DNA from: Cricetomys ansorgei
Lineage: Eukaryota; Chordata; Mammalia; Rodentia; Nesomyidae
Direction: 5' to 3'
DNA: 64,000 bases
NCBI GenBank assembly: GCA_026225945.1
Contig: JAMJFZ010003624.1
Location: 7,602,001 to 7,666,000, forward strand
Shown: positions 23,012-33,626 of the stretch, in pieces
Position numbering within the stretch: position 1 is the stretch's first letter
Layout: every line of letters starts with the position of its first letter
Position numbers and translations under genes: made by a program
The notes under the pieces: generated by a model
What the model was told of the DNA's origin: nothing
Database searches by the model: none
Seen by the model: only the letters and a program-made list of their open reading frames with translations

Positions 23012-23177
23012 AAAAGACTGGGCACACCTGTGGGGGATTTTTTCTTAATTAGCCCATTTGAAGTGGGAAGACCCACCTTTAATTTGGGCCATACCTTCTG
23101 CTGGCAGCTGATTTAAGGGCATGGAGGAAGGGAGCTCTGTCTCTGCCTGTTCGCTCTTGCTAGCAAGTCCATTTCTT
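23012..23177 (+). repeat. Inverted repeat, left arm (166 bp)
   Basis: Reverse complement of 23611-23776 with three substitutions by my hand alignment and no gaps, about 98% identity. Confidence 0.9.
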
Positions 23178-23340
23178 CACTGGCCTTAAAGCCTACTTCT
23201 TTGGAACCCTGGTATATACTGAAGACCAGCTGAGACATCCAACCTTATGGACTAACCAGCTACTGGATTCTCTGGCCTTCTGTTCATGAGCAGCCATTGT
23301 CGGATTAGCTGGGCCACAGCCTGCAAGTCGCTCTAATAAA

Positions 23341-23600
23341 TCATATATATCATATATATGTATCTATATATTCTATATATATGAATATATATTCTATATC
23401 TATGAATGAATATATATTCTATATATATGAATGAATATATATTCTATATATGTGAATGTATATATATTCTATATATATATATATGAATGAATATATATTC
23501 TATATATATGGGTGGATATATATTATATATACATATATATTCATATATATGTGTGTATATATACATATATATTCTCATATATATGTATATATATATATAT
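23341..23600. repeat. AT-rich array, GAATGAATATATATTCTATA units
   Basis: Roughly 28-bp units of ATGAATGAATATATATTC-type sequence degrade to plain (TA)n. It forms most of the loop between the inverted arms and contains many short palindromes. Confidence 0.85.
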
Positions 23601-23610
23601 TTTTTTTTTC

Positions 23611-23776
23611 AAGAAATGGACTTGCTAGCAAGAGCGAACAGGCAAAGACAGAGCTCCCTTCCTCCATGCCCTTAAATCAGCTGCCAGCAGAAGGTATGGC
23701 CCAAATTAAAGGTGGGTCTTCCCACTTCAAATGGTTTAATTAAGAAAAAATCCCCCACAGGTGTGCCCAGTCTTTT
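23611..23776 (-). repeat. Inverted repeat, right arm (166 bp)
   Basis: Partner of 23012-23177. Separated from it by 433 bp. Differences are two adjacent bases in the ATTAGCCC/ATTAAACC site and one C/T change. Confidence 0.9.
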
Positions 23777-23860
23777 ACATATATATATGTATATATATGA
23801 ATGAATATATATATTCATTCTATAAATTCTGTTAACTCTAGAGAGCTCTGACTAATACAA

Positions 23861-24639
23861 GAGACAATACCTCCTTCTGCTTCTCAGGAGACAGGGAAAA
23901 AGAAAAGAAGAGCCCCCCCACACACACACCACCAACACCAGACTGGAGTGATAGAATGATAAATTCTGCTTCCAGAACACCTTATTCTGCAAACTTGCGT
24001 TTTGTCAGGAGGCCACTTTGCCAGAGTATAAGCAGATCTCGGGCTGTGAGCTCCATCAAGGTGGGAAGCCTAAGCACTTGAACTGAGGATTCAAACCATC
24101 TTGGCACCAATCCATTTTTTAGTCAAGCTCCAACAAGAAGCCTTTCCTCAGTTCTACTTCCCAGCCCTATTTCTGTCACCAAGAAAGACACACCCTTTTT
24201 TGTGGGCCCAAGTCCAATTCTAATTCAAAACCACTCTTACGTTGCCACGGGAACCTCTCCAGGAGTCTTTGGAGGAAATCTAGATATGGCAACAGATGTA
24301 GACAGAGAAGAGAGAACAAGATATGTTGACCCTGAGGTCAGGGGCAGGGGTGGGGGTAATGGAAAGGGATCAGAGGGAACAGTGTATGTGCTGGCAAAAT
24401 GCCTAGCTTCTTAGACCTGAACTTCTTGGAGCTATCACTGACCCACCCTCACCGTGCCCACTTGTCTCTCCCTGAGGCTCCCAGAGCTGCCCTTCCAGGA
24501 TCTCAAATCTGGACCAAGCAAGGGGATGCCATAATGGTCAATAGAGACTCCCTCACAGCTGCTGCCAGAAATGGGAAGATTCAAAATTAGGACCGTGTGT
24601 GAGCTTTCCGGCTACCATGCACGCGCGCACATACACCTA
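23861..24639. other. Unassigned sequence
   Basis: No repeat family or exon was recognised. Includes a C-run/CA patch near 23910-23930. Confidence 0.35.
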
Positions 24640-24671
24640 CACACACACACACACACACACACACCTACACA
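24640..24671. repeat. (CA)n microsatellite
   Basis: CA array with flanking CGCGCA and CACCTACA variants. Confidence 0.92.
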
Positions 24672-24947
24672 CCTCTACTCCTCACCTTCAGAGTGGCATC
24701 AGTGTCCTCTGAGTTGTCTACACCTCACACAAGGGCTCACATCCATCTGAGCAGTACGGCTCGTAACAGGCGAAGTCATCGTCAGCATTTGCTGAGACTA
24801 CTGAAACGGACCCAAGAGTACTTTCCCTGCTCACAGTGTTGGCTCATCCATCCTTTCCCAAACAGCTCTGTCAGAGCTGCCCCCAAACAAGGATCACTCT
24901 GCTCCTGCTAGAAATCATCCCAAGCCCCCTAGTCCTGGGGAGCGGAA

Positions 24948-25085
24948 GTACCAAATGCTATGACTCAGATCTGAAACGACCCCCAACAGATTGGTGTGTT
25001 GGAATGCCTGGTCCTGAGCTGGTAGGACTTACTTTGAGAGTTTGAAGCATCCATGGAATGTAAAGCCTGTCTGTTGTGGAAGGTT
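24948..25085 (+). repeat. MaLR-like LTR, 5' part (interrupted)
   Basis: 'atgactcagatctgaaacga', 'ccccaacagattggtgtgtt' and 'ctggtcctgagctggtagga' follow a MaLR/ORR1 U3 order. The element seems to resume at 25395 after a foreign insert. Confidence 0.5.
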
Positions 25086-25394
25086 TTTTTTTTCAGTTAT
25101 GTTTAAAATAATTGTTTTTATGCAGTATTGGAAAAGAGATGCATAGGCCTTGGCATCTTGTATTGTCTGCAGGTGTTGGATTTCCATGGGGGATGTTTGA
25201 CTGCTTATGATCTGTACGTGAGGAGTCCTGAATCAAAAAAAAAACACCTGAGCTCAGATGCTTGGGGTTCCACTGTTGATCAGTTATGGCACTGGCCATG
25301 ACGGTGGTTCCCTCTGCTGAGGTCTGGTAGGGCTTTCACATATGAAAAATGCCTTCTTGTCTTCTGTGCTGAGCCACCCCGTAGGTGTACTACA
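25086..25394 (+). repeat. Unnamed LTR-like repeat, copy 1
   Basis: Shares 'ttgtattgtctgcaggtgtt', 'cacctgagctcagatgcttg', 'ggttccactgt' and 'cctctgctgaggtctgg' in the same order with 38318-38660. The AATCAAAAAAA/CACCTGAG junction resembles a poly(A)-signal/R region. Family name not recognised. Confidence 0.6.
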
Positions 25395-25665
25395 AATACC
25401 TGTCTGGCTAATTTAGGCCACCTAGGAGTGGGCCTCACTTCTGGTCTCAGATCTCCCATTCCTGATCCGCCAACCTGGGAGCAAGCTGTGCAGCCTAGTT
25501 CCCACTGGCAGCTTCCACCACCATGGATAGAGCTGCCTGCCACCATGATGGGCAGTACCTTCTAGTCTGTGAGCCAAAAAATAAAAAATAAAATAAACCT
25601 CTTTTAAGTTGCCTCTTAACAGGTATTTTGGTTACAGCCATGAGATAAGTAACTGGCACATCCAA
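25395..25665 (+). repeat. MaLR-like LTR, 3' part
   Basis: Contains 'ctgcctgccaccatgatggg', 'gtgagccaaaaaataaa', AATAAA and 'ggtattttggttacagccat', the usual 3' end of rodent MaLR LTRs. Confidence 0.6.
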
Positions 25666-26405
25666 GGAGACATTTTCTCATCTCTACTTCTCTCTAAACC
25701 TGTGGCTACTACCTCCTACCCTCCTGCACACACTGTAACACATCCGGGCTAAACTTCTTGCAGTCCCCCTAAATGGAACGGTTTAGTCAGTCAAAACAAA
25801 ATGGAAATGACTGGAAGGATTGTAGTATTTGAGACCAAGAAAGAAACAGGAACCATGGGTATTAGGGAAAAGGCAGAAAGAAAAGGAGGAGATACCAGTT
25901 CAGCAGGCATGCCCCCATGGGAGTGAACTTCCTCAGTATCTGTTGACCAGTCTTGGGTCTGGGAAAAGCAGCTCAATGGCCGCCGGCAGCTTGGGGCATG
26001 GTGATACTGACTTCTGTCTGAATGTGACTCATTCAACTTCCTACTAGGGGGAAGGGCAGTGGATAGTCCTTCCTGCCTGTAATACAATGGGGGGGCTGGC
26101 AGGTACAAAGAGAGGTGTTCCCCAAAAGAAGTCAGTGTAAGGAAGGAATAAAGAGTCATATGAACACTAAGGGTCATGACCCCCATTTTTCTTCATACTT
26201 GAAATACTGCATCCCCCCAGCTGCATTAGCATCCGTTCTTCCTGCTGCGCCCTAACTTTTCCGTGTGAGCTTAGCTGTGATATTACCTCTTCTGGTGGAT
26301 CTTCTTTGGCTTTCACAGGTGTGTTTAGACTGTTCCTCTGTATTTCATCATCACTTGTCAAATAAAACTAAATTTGTTTATTTTTTTTCTCTTCCACAAT
26401 TGCAG
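25666..26405. other. Unassigned, largely repeat-free
   Basis: Only plain unique sequence was recognised, ending in a strong polypyrimidine tract at 26378-26395. Confidence 0.35.
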
Positions 26406-26740
26406 GCTAAATGGCCACTGGTGAACCGGCAAGGGATTGGCCTACCAAGTGTAAATCCGGGAAAAAACATAAAAGAGCTACAGAGACGTTACTTTAAAAT
26501 AGTCACTGGCTGAAAACAATCTGGGAACTGCTGTATCGACTGATTTTTAATAATGGAAATGGAAGCTTCTCCGGTAATGTCTAACGTATTCTGCCCAACC
26601 CATTTGTCTTTATACGGTACTTGATTTGCATACCGCGCCGTAGAACCAAAGCCCCACCCCCATGCCCACTGCTGTCACTCAACTCCCTGTCATGGCGACT
26701 CTCCCAGAACCGGAACAAATAAACTCTTTGAACGCTTCGT
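26406..26740 (+). other. Weak candidate terminal exon with poly(A) signal
   Basis: A TTTTTTTTCTCTTCC tract and TTGCAG acceptor (AG at 26404-26405) precede an open frame of 35 codons, in frame 1 from the first base, ending with TGA at 26511-26513. A canonical AATAAA lies at 26718-26723, about 200 bases on. An octamer ATTTGCAT sits near 26624. The arrangement fits a last exon plus short 3' UTR, but the peptide has no recognised family and there is no upstream exon to pair it with. Confidence 0.2.
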
Positions 26741-28032
26741 TGAAAGTCTTAACCTATAGGAAGTTTCTACTGTTGATTTCATTGTCTGCAAAGAATGTGA
26801 ATGTAATCTGCAGCAAAGCAGAAACATAATCTATTCCTACAGCTTCCTGGTGCGTGTGCTTTCGAGAACCAGACACTTATTTTAATCGCGTTCCCCCCTA
26901 GACTGCCCTGGCTCTTGTCCAGATCCATTTCTTTGGAGGATGTTGTGAATTTATTACAAAAGTGCTTACGAAGTGAATCGTCAATGGTCTTAATAAAGTC
27001 ATTTTGGAGGGGATTAATCGATATAGAGTGGGCTTTGCTGGGCATGGAGCCATTCTGGGAGAACCACACGTGACATCGCAAACTCAGGAGAGAATCAGTC
27101 TCGCAGAAACAGTACCGGGCAATGTCTAAGAGATAGCATCCCGGATCTGTTGCTAGTCTCAAACCCAAAGCTAGAGCCTGGGGATCGTGATGGCATTGTA
27201 AACTCGTGCTTTGAAGTCATTCTCTGCAATCCGAACACGGCAATCACAGAGACTATTTTAAGAGTAAATTTAAAATGTCGTTTATTTTTAAAGCGAGCCA
27301 TATGCATATACAAATATCTATGTATCAGCTGAACAGAGGAAAAAAACACATCAGGTTACTAAGGCTATGAGGTTAGTAGGTGCTGGAGGTAGCTAGAGAT
27401 GGGGAGAAAGCTGCCTTAATTAGGGGGATCCTGAATCTGGGCTCGTTGCTTGAAATTGAATATGGTAAGGAATTCCTTACCTTCAAAGAGCTACAACTGC
27501 CAGTGAGACTAGGGCTTCTATGAAAGTGAACCTCCGAAGTCAGGGATGACGAGGTATGACAAAGAATGGGGCTAGATAAGCAACGGAGTCAGCGACTGGG
27601 TCTGTAATATTTCCATATCATCACAAGACTGGCGTCCAGACCCATGAGCATAAAGCCAAACTGTGGACTGGAGCCCTCAGGCCTAGATGGTGACAATTTA
27701 GAAACTACCGGACAAAACAAAGTTCCCTGGCAGGAAAATGGACGAGAGGAGAAAGAAAGAGTGTGTAAAACCACTTTTTCGTGTAATCGAAATTCTAAAA
27801 CACTTGAAGAAAACTAACGCTAAGAAAAGAAACCAATGAAATCAAGATTTGGGAGACGTGAGAGTAATAGCAGGTCCTGAAAGTGAATTTAAGAAAGAAT
27901 TGTTAGGATCCTCAGAAAGAAATAGGAAAACTATTCGTGAAGAGATCAGAAATTGTAAAATAAAACAAGTAAAAATGAAACAAGAACAGGTAGGAATAAA
28001 GAGAAAACAGCTGAAAACCCTGGAAAGGAAAA
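26741..28032. other. Repeat-poor stretch
   Basis: No interspersed repeat was recognised. 26880-27350 keeps several CpGs and ATTAATCGAT-like motifs and could be conserved non-coding DNA. 27760-28010 is A-rich with a Lys-rich short frame of no known family. Confidence 0.3.
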
Positions 28033-28102
28033 GTACAGGAGGCTGAGGCAGGAAGGTCATTACATTTGAAGCCAGTCTCAGCTAAACAGTGAGAACCTAT
28101 CC

Positions 28103-28103
<1 letters not shown>
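28033..28103 (+). repeat. B1-like SINE, 5'-truncated
   Basis: 'ggaggctgaggcaggaaggt' to 'acagtgagaacctatccgag' is a B1 second half, followed by a GA tail. Confidence 0.6.
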
Positions 28104-28134
<31 letters not shown>

Positions 28135-28160
28135 CAGGGAGAAGGGGAGAGAGAGAAAGA
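28104..28160. repeat. (GA)n purine tract
   Basis: GA and GACA units grown from the B1 tail. Confidence 0.9.
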
Positions 28161-28554
28161 ACAAAGAAAGAAAAAAAACTATTTAAGATAAGAAGCTTAA
28201 TAGATTAATTTCACTCTATCTTAAATATGAAAATTTCAATAATTTAAAGTTGACATAAAAGAATTTACTTAGAATGCAGAATAAAAAATTGAGGAAAAAC
28301 TATCTAACGAATATGCAATAGGAGTTAGGAGAATTAGAGGAGATGTTATGGGGTCCCGATGTGTGCCTCATAAAGAGCTCAAGAATAGGAAAAACACCTG
28401 TGAATCCATAATCTAAAACACTGAGAACTTTTTAGAATGAAGTGAGGGCCGGGTAGTGTAGTTGTACACCTACGGTGTGGCTCAGCAAAGAAGACAAGGA
28501 GGTGTAATCATAGGCGCAAGCCATGCCAGACCTCGGCAGAGGGAACCACCTGTC
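28161..28554. other. A-rich unassigned sequence
   Basis: No feature was recognised. 28447-28490 vaguely resembles a B1 head but is too diverged to call. Confidence 0.3.
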
Positions 28555-29272
28555 CTGGTAAGTGCCATGCTGAGCAGGTGAACCCTGAGCCTCCCATCTC
28601 AGGGGTTTCTATGGATACCTAAGCTCCTCAGGTGTTCTCCTGATACTGGTCCTGCCATAGAGCATGAGCAAATCACGAGCAATCAAACATCCTTTACATG
28701 AACCCAACACTGCATATAGTACAAATCCACAAGGCCTAGGCAGCCCTTTTCCCAACAGTGCACAAAACAACCATTTTAAACATAACTAAAGATAAACTTT
28801 TGCAACATTTCCCCCTTTCTGTATAAGACAATAAAAAAAAATCACTTTATCTCTACAACACAATTTAACCCTGCACCAGCAAAACTATGTACAAGAGAAC
28901 AACCACAAGGACAGGACCCAATGAAACCAAACATCTATCAAGCTTTTCACAATGTCTTTGGACAACAGAAAAACTTTATCAATGTCCAATTATCTGGAAT
29001 TCACTCACGATCTTCTGGGCTCCTCCAAAGGGCTTGAGTCACTTCTCTGTCTCTGCCCTCTGCAGCACACACAGCTTGTCCTCCAGGCTCTGGCTGGCTC
29101 CACAGCACTGCTGCTGCTGTTCTTGGTGGTCTTCCCATGGTCCTGGCATCTTCAGAAGGCTGGGGTCTTCTGCTGCCTCTGGGCTGCACTTTCACCAACA
29201 GCCTCTCCTGGGCTCTCTTCATTGTGCCAAGGCTCAACTTCTCTGCTGTCTAGTGCAGACTAGGGACAGACA
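28555..29272. repeat. Rodent interspersed repeat, LINE/ERV-related, name uncertain
   Basis: 'acatttccccctttctgtat', the 'gcactgctgctgctgttctt' block and 'tgggctctcttcattgtgcc' belong to a long repeat that I recall as frequent in rodent genomes. A 199-codon frame at 28887-29486 overlaps it without any domain and is best explained by the repeat. Orientation and class are uncertain. Confidence 0.45.
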
Positions 29273-30682
29273 GACCAAAGGTGGGATTCTATTTGGGGGC
29301 TGCCTTGAAGTGTTAGGGCTGCATGCGGCAAATCCAGGTATTTTAACAAATTGCCCCTCAGCAACCAGATCCCACCTTCCTGGTTCAGCCTTATACCCAA
29401 ATAAAAGGAATTTAACAAACACAGCGAAGGGTGTGCAAAGGTGGGATTCCTCTTTCTGCAAACGACCTTCGCAACCGCACCCATGATGTCCCGACACTTT
29501 GAAACCAAGAATAATGATAAACATTTGATTCCTAAGCTGAAAAAGAAAACTCTTGGACTTGGCTCCAAATTACAAATGCGGAAAGATGCAGGTCCCTGTG
29601 ATGAACGGCTGGAGGGATGTGTAACCAAACAACCGTCGGGGAGCAGCTGGCCTCGGAGTCCAAAGCTGTCTTCTGTCAAGCACAGATCCCTGCAGCAATG
29701 AAGGCAGCCCGGACGCAGAGCCCACCCGTAGGAATCTTTATTTGTTCTGGCATCTCTTTTACCAACACGTGGGTTAGCCGTGCACTGCAGACTCCAAACT
29801 GTCTTGTTTAAGAAGCTATGTACAAGCACCAAAAGGCCTAACCTCCAAAATTGGTGCTAATTGGTCCTTTGTTGATTCTGAACCCAGACACAATAAACTG
29901 AAGTGTTTTTAGGTTTTTTTGTTTCTTTTTTTTAACTGTTGAGGTTGAGGTTGGTGACCTCACTGATCCAAAGTCCCGGGACCGTCTCACTTAGATTGAG
30001 TTTGTTTTGTTTTCCTTCTCTGCCCCTTTTCCAGCTGGTGTCTTAGGCTAGGAGAAAGCACGGAAGCAGAAGTACGCTAAGTCTTTCTCGCACTTCACCT
30101 GACAGTAATTACAGGGTGTTAAGCCCAAAGTAAAGAAAGCTGTACACTGTCCTCAGGAAGAGATGACTTAAGAAGGGATCTCGTCTGTCACTCCTCAACT
30201 CTTCCTCCTCGGCACAAAATTGTTCCATTAGCTAATAAACGCCTCTTACCTAGTTAACTGTGGCCCAGTTTCCCTGGGCGTTGGCTGAGTGCTTACCCGG
30301 GGCTGGGAGCCAACCAACAAATGACTGACTTTGGTTCTTTTCGTTATCTCCGTTCTCATCTACCGTCTCGGTGTCTCCGTCCCGCAACCGCTTCCTGTTG
30401 TCTGTCTGGATTCTAGAGGTTTCCCTGCCACTGAACTAGACTTTTCTGACTGTACGGGAACTGGCATGACCGCAGAACATAAGAGTACAAAGAGCTACCC
30501 CAGACCCCGTCATGCAGGCACATGTTTCCCCTGAGTTCCACGCCAATGCCTCTTGCCCTTGGAACTGACATCCACGACCACCATTGGACAATAATGGTTT
30601 TTGGTTTGGAGGCAAAGAGCTGGATTTATGTGTAAGACTTATATTTGTTTTCAGTTGCGTCGATGGCCCTCAGATCCTCGGA
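29273..30682. other. Unassigned sequence
   Basis: About 1.4 kb with no recognised repeats. A 190-codon reverse frame (29260-29832) has no recognisable domain or family. Confidence 0.35.
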
Positions 30683-30775
30683 ACTTGCCAGATAGACCAG
30701 GCTGGCCTTGAACTCACAGAGATCTGCCTGCCTCTGCCTTCTGAATGCTGGGATTAAAGGCGTGTTCGACGCCTG
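30683..30775 (-). repeat. B1 SINE fragment
   Basis: Reverse B1 5' half ('accaggctggccttgaactc' to 'gctgggattaaaggcgtgt'). The tail half is missing. Confidence 0.85.
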
Positions 30776-31776
30776 GGACTCAGTGCAATTTCTAGGTCTT
30801 TTCAACTCTTGTTCTCTGCTTAGAGCCCACTGGAGCGGAGAATTTGAAGACAGGATTCTGCTGAGTGGTGGAGTCTCAGTCTTTTCCTTCGAGTTTTCTG
30901 ATAGACACTGCAGTAACATGCACTTGTACTCCTGAGAGCTTCTGGGGGCTGCGTGGACCTCCTTGTGGACTTCCCTGCCAAGCTGACTCTGACCAGACTG
31001 GCCCGGAGCCTAGAGTAAGGGTCATGGGACAGGACACGGGGTTTGTGTCACTATCTTAACTGGAAGTAGAGATATCTGCCCTACACTGGGAACCCAACGG
31101 TCAGACATTACTTCACATCACAGCAGAGTGATGCAGCAGCTCGACATTTGGTTCCCAGCCCTCGGTGATATTCCTGTCACTGGGCCAAAAGCTTCATCAA
31201 AAGAATGAAGCAAAGATTCTACCACAGCCATTTTTTGTTGTCATTAATAGTAATAATTATGGGCTTCCTGTAACCACCCATTGGGCCAAAGCCATAAAAC
31301 AAGCAAAAATTGGCCCAACCTTTCTAATGGCTCATCTGCCTAAAAACCATTTTAAGTATTCGACATTAATTACTCGATAAATTCTCATGGAACCGTTCCT
31401 AGGGGTGGAAATCAGCAGTGTGTTTGGTTTTGTTGGGGATAATGAATTCAGCGCATCCCTGCCCTCAAGGAATTCACCAGACCATAAAGAGGATAGATAT
31501 GGCCGTTACAACATGGATGCCCATACGTACTGTCAGAGAGGACCGAGAGGAAATGGGAGGCTAGTCAGCTTCTACCAAAGAGAGATGAGAAGAAACTGGA
31601 GTGTGTTCCCTTATCTTTCTGGGTGGCTTGTGCTCAGGAGGGAGAAATCTGTTTCTACCCACTAGAACTCACTGAGCCTGCGAGTGTCACGAACTCTGTC
31701 TCCGCGCCATTTGGAACTAGGTATTTTATGCAAAGCCTCTTTGGTCTACTCTTCAGACTGTTTCCACTATGAAAGA
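30776..31776. other. Unassigned sequence, possible L2 trace
   Basis: 31405-31500 ('catccctgccctcaaggaat') weakly resembles an L2 3' UTR in reverse. Otherwise nothing was recognised. Confidence 0.3.
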
Positions 31777-31777
31777 T

Positions 31778-31805
<28 letters not shown>
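31777..31805. repeat. (GA)n microsatellite
   Basis: About 14 GA units followed by GCGCGCT. Confidence 0.95.
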
Positions 31806-31808
<3 letters not shown>

Positions 31809-32244
31809 CTCTGGGATAGTGTAGAATACTATCGTACCTTGGGCTTGAATCTGAAATGTTCCCTACAGGCTTGCGTTTTGAATACTTGATCCCTCAGCTT
31901 CGGGGTGCCACCCTGAAGGCTGGGGTCCTTTAGGAGTCCTGGCTAGGAAAATTAGGTGGCTAGGGGCCAGCCTTTCAAAAGTTTTTCAGCTTTTGTACCT
32001 GATCCTGGTTCCAACTTGATTTCTCTGCTTCTTGATCTGCCACCATGTAAATGAGTTATGGCTGATTGCTTCTGCCAGCACATGCTGAATCTCAAGACAC
32101 TGGGCTTTGCTTTCCCCATCACAACTGACTGGGACCCTACCCTCAGTTTACTTTTCTACTCATCAAAAGCTAGTTGGGAGAGGAAAGGGTTTATCGGACT
32201 CATACTTCAACATTTTAGTCCATTATCTATGGAAGTCAGCTCAA

Positions 32245-32484
32245 GCAGCCCAGGCCTACCTGCCTAGGGATGGCACCGCCCACTGTGGAGGCCTACCTGC
32301 CTAGGGATGGCACCGCCCACTGTGGGCTGGGCCTTCCTGCACGAAACATTAGTCAAGAAAAACAACCCACAGATGTGCTCGCAGGTGAATCCAATGGAAG
32401 CGATTTCTCAATGGCTGTTTCCTCTTCCCAGGTGACTCTACCTTGTTTCAAGTTGACAAGAGACTAACCAACACAGACCCTTTG
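32245..32484 (-). repeat. MaLR-like LTR, reverse, with 37-bp duplication
   Basis: 'gggatggcaccgcccactgt', 'gggctgggccttcctgc', 'ctcaatggctgtttcctctt' and 'caagttgacaagagactaac' reproduce in reverse order a common rodent LTR-type repeat. A 37-bp segment is present twice in tandem. Confidence 0.65.
32252..32325. repeat. Perfect 37-bp tandem duplication
   Basis: 32252-32288 is repeated at 32289-32325, beginning AGGCCTACCTGCC in both units. Confidence 0.95.
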
Positions 32485-32649
32485 AAAACACGAACCAAAA
32501 TAAATCTGTCCTTCTCTTCGTTCCTTCTACCAAGTATTTCAGTGCCGGTGTTGTGGAGAGTAAGAAGTACGTTTAATAACAGTTCTTTCTACACTCGGAA
32601 TCAGATGAGGGCCCCAGAGAATCAAAGCCTACAGTTGTCTTCGGGTTCT

Positions 32650-32755
32650 TCCTCTCCTCTTCCTCCTCCTCCTCCTCCTCCTTCCTCCTCCTCCTCCTCC
32701 TCCTCCTTCTCCACTGCCTCCTCCTCCTCCTCCTCTTCTTCTTCTTCTTTACTAT
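32650..32755. repeat. (TCC)n/(TTC)n polypyrimidine tract
   Basis: Nearly all pyrimidine. It gives poly-Ser or poly-Pro frames on + and Arg/Glu frames on -, none of them genes. Confidence 0.92.
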
Positions 32756-32904
32756 AATTCCCTCTTTTCTCTCTATCTGCAATACACTCTCAGCACACAC
32801 CCAAGAGCTAAAACGTGTTCCTGGGACCTTTTCTGACCTTCGGTTCCAGAGAGGTCTTCCCACCTCTCACCTGTCCAAGACAGCAGCCTGTTTGTCTCAC
32901 TCAT

Positions 32905-33075
32905 GACAAGCATCACACCTTGTCATTGGTCTTCCAAGCCAGACTGTGAGCTCCTAGAGGGCCTGGTCCCTTAGGTCTAGTTCACAGTGATATATCGGGT
33001 GCTTAGCACAATACGCTGCATATAGGATGTGGAGAAATTGCTCCTCAATGCATGAATAAATAAGTAGCAATCTGA
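32905..33075 (+). repeat. L2 LINE 3' end remnant
   Basis: 'gactgtgagctcctagaggg', 'gtgcttagcacaatacgctg' and 'ctcaatgcatgaataaataa' follow the order of an L2 3' terminus. Confidence 0.65.
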
Positions 33076-33434
33076 GATTCCAGATGAGCCTCATCGCCCT
33101 CCGGACCATGGCTGCCATACCAGTTAAATACAAAATTCAAGCCAAGGATCTATGTTCTCTGAGTCCTAGTCTTTGCAAAATCTAAAAACTATTTATTTGC
33201 CAGAAAATGTTGAGCATCTCTGGTGTCACTAGTAGAGAGATGACAGGCAATGAATGAGAGAAGACTGGACACATTTGTCCCACTCCAAAATAGACATCGT
33301 ACTTAAGTGCAGGGGGTGAGTGTGGAGAAGCCAGGAACTGAAGAAAGACTCTTCCTGTGTGCAGGTGGATTGACTGCCCCGGGTGGAGTCCTGGAGTTAG
33401 CCCTTCAACTGGAGGACGCTAACTAACAAGAAAC
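33076..33434. other. Unassigned sequence
   Basis: No feature was recognised. Confidence 0.35.
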
Positions 33435-33626
33435 GTAGTGGGGCTACAGATGCAGCTCAGTTAGTAGTGGGCTTACCCAGTGTGCACAGAGTCCCCCTGA
33501 GTTCAATCCTCATCGCCGTATAATTAAGTAGTGTTTGTAATACCAGCACTTAGAATGTGGAGGCAGGAGGAGCAGAAGCTCGAGATCCTCCTTGGCTACA
33601 TAGGGGGACAGTGGGGCCAGACAGAG
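33435..33626 (+). repeat. B4 SINE (ID + B1 composite)
   Basis: ID-like part 'ggggctacagatgcagctca' then a B1-like part 'gtaataccagcacttagaat' and 'cttggctacatagggggaca'. It merges into the CAGA array. Confidence 0.7.

Larger units (their letters stand above)
22960..23860 (+). repeat. MaLR/LTR-like element with internal inverted duplication
   Basis: Same family as 6690-7422: head 'gctattcttggttgtcaact', block 'gaagaccagctgagacatcc', AATAAAT near 23335 and tail 'ctctgactaatacaag' at about 23845-23860. Between signal and tail it carries an AT-rich array and a reversed copy of its own 23012-23177 segment. Confidence 0.75.

Noticed and set aside
29260..29832. 190-codon reverse frame
   Set aside because: No recognisable domain. 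Starts in or beside an interspersed repeat and lacks transcript signals.
33451..33500. Possible Y-RNA or tRNA-like start (GTAGTGGGCTTACCC)
   Set aside because: Fits the ID half of a B4 SINE better, and the downstream RNA sequence is absent.
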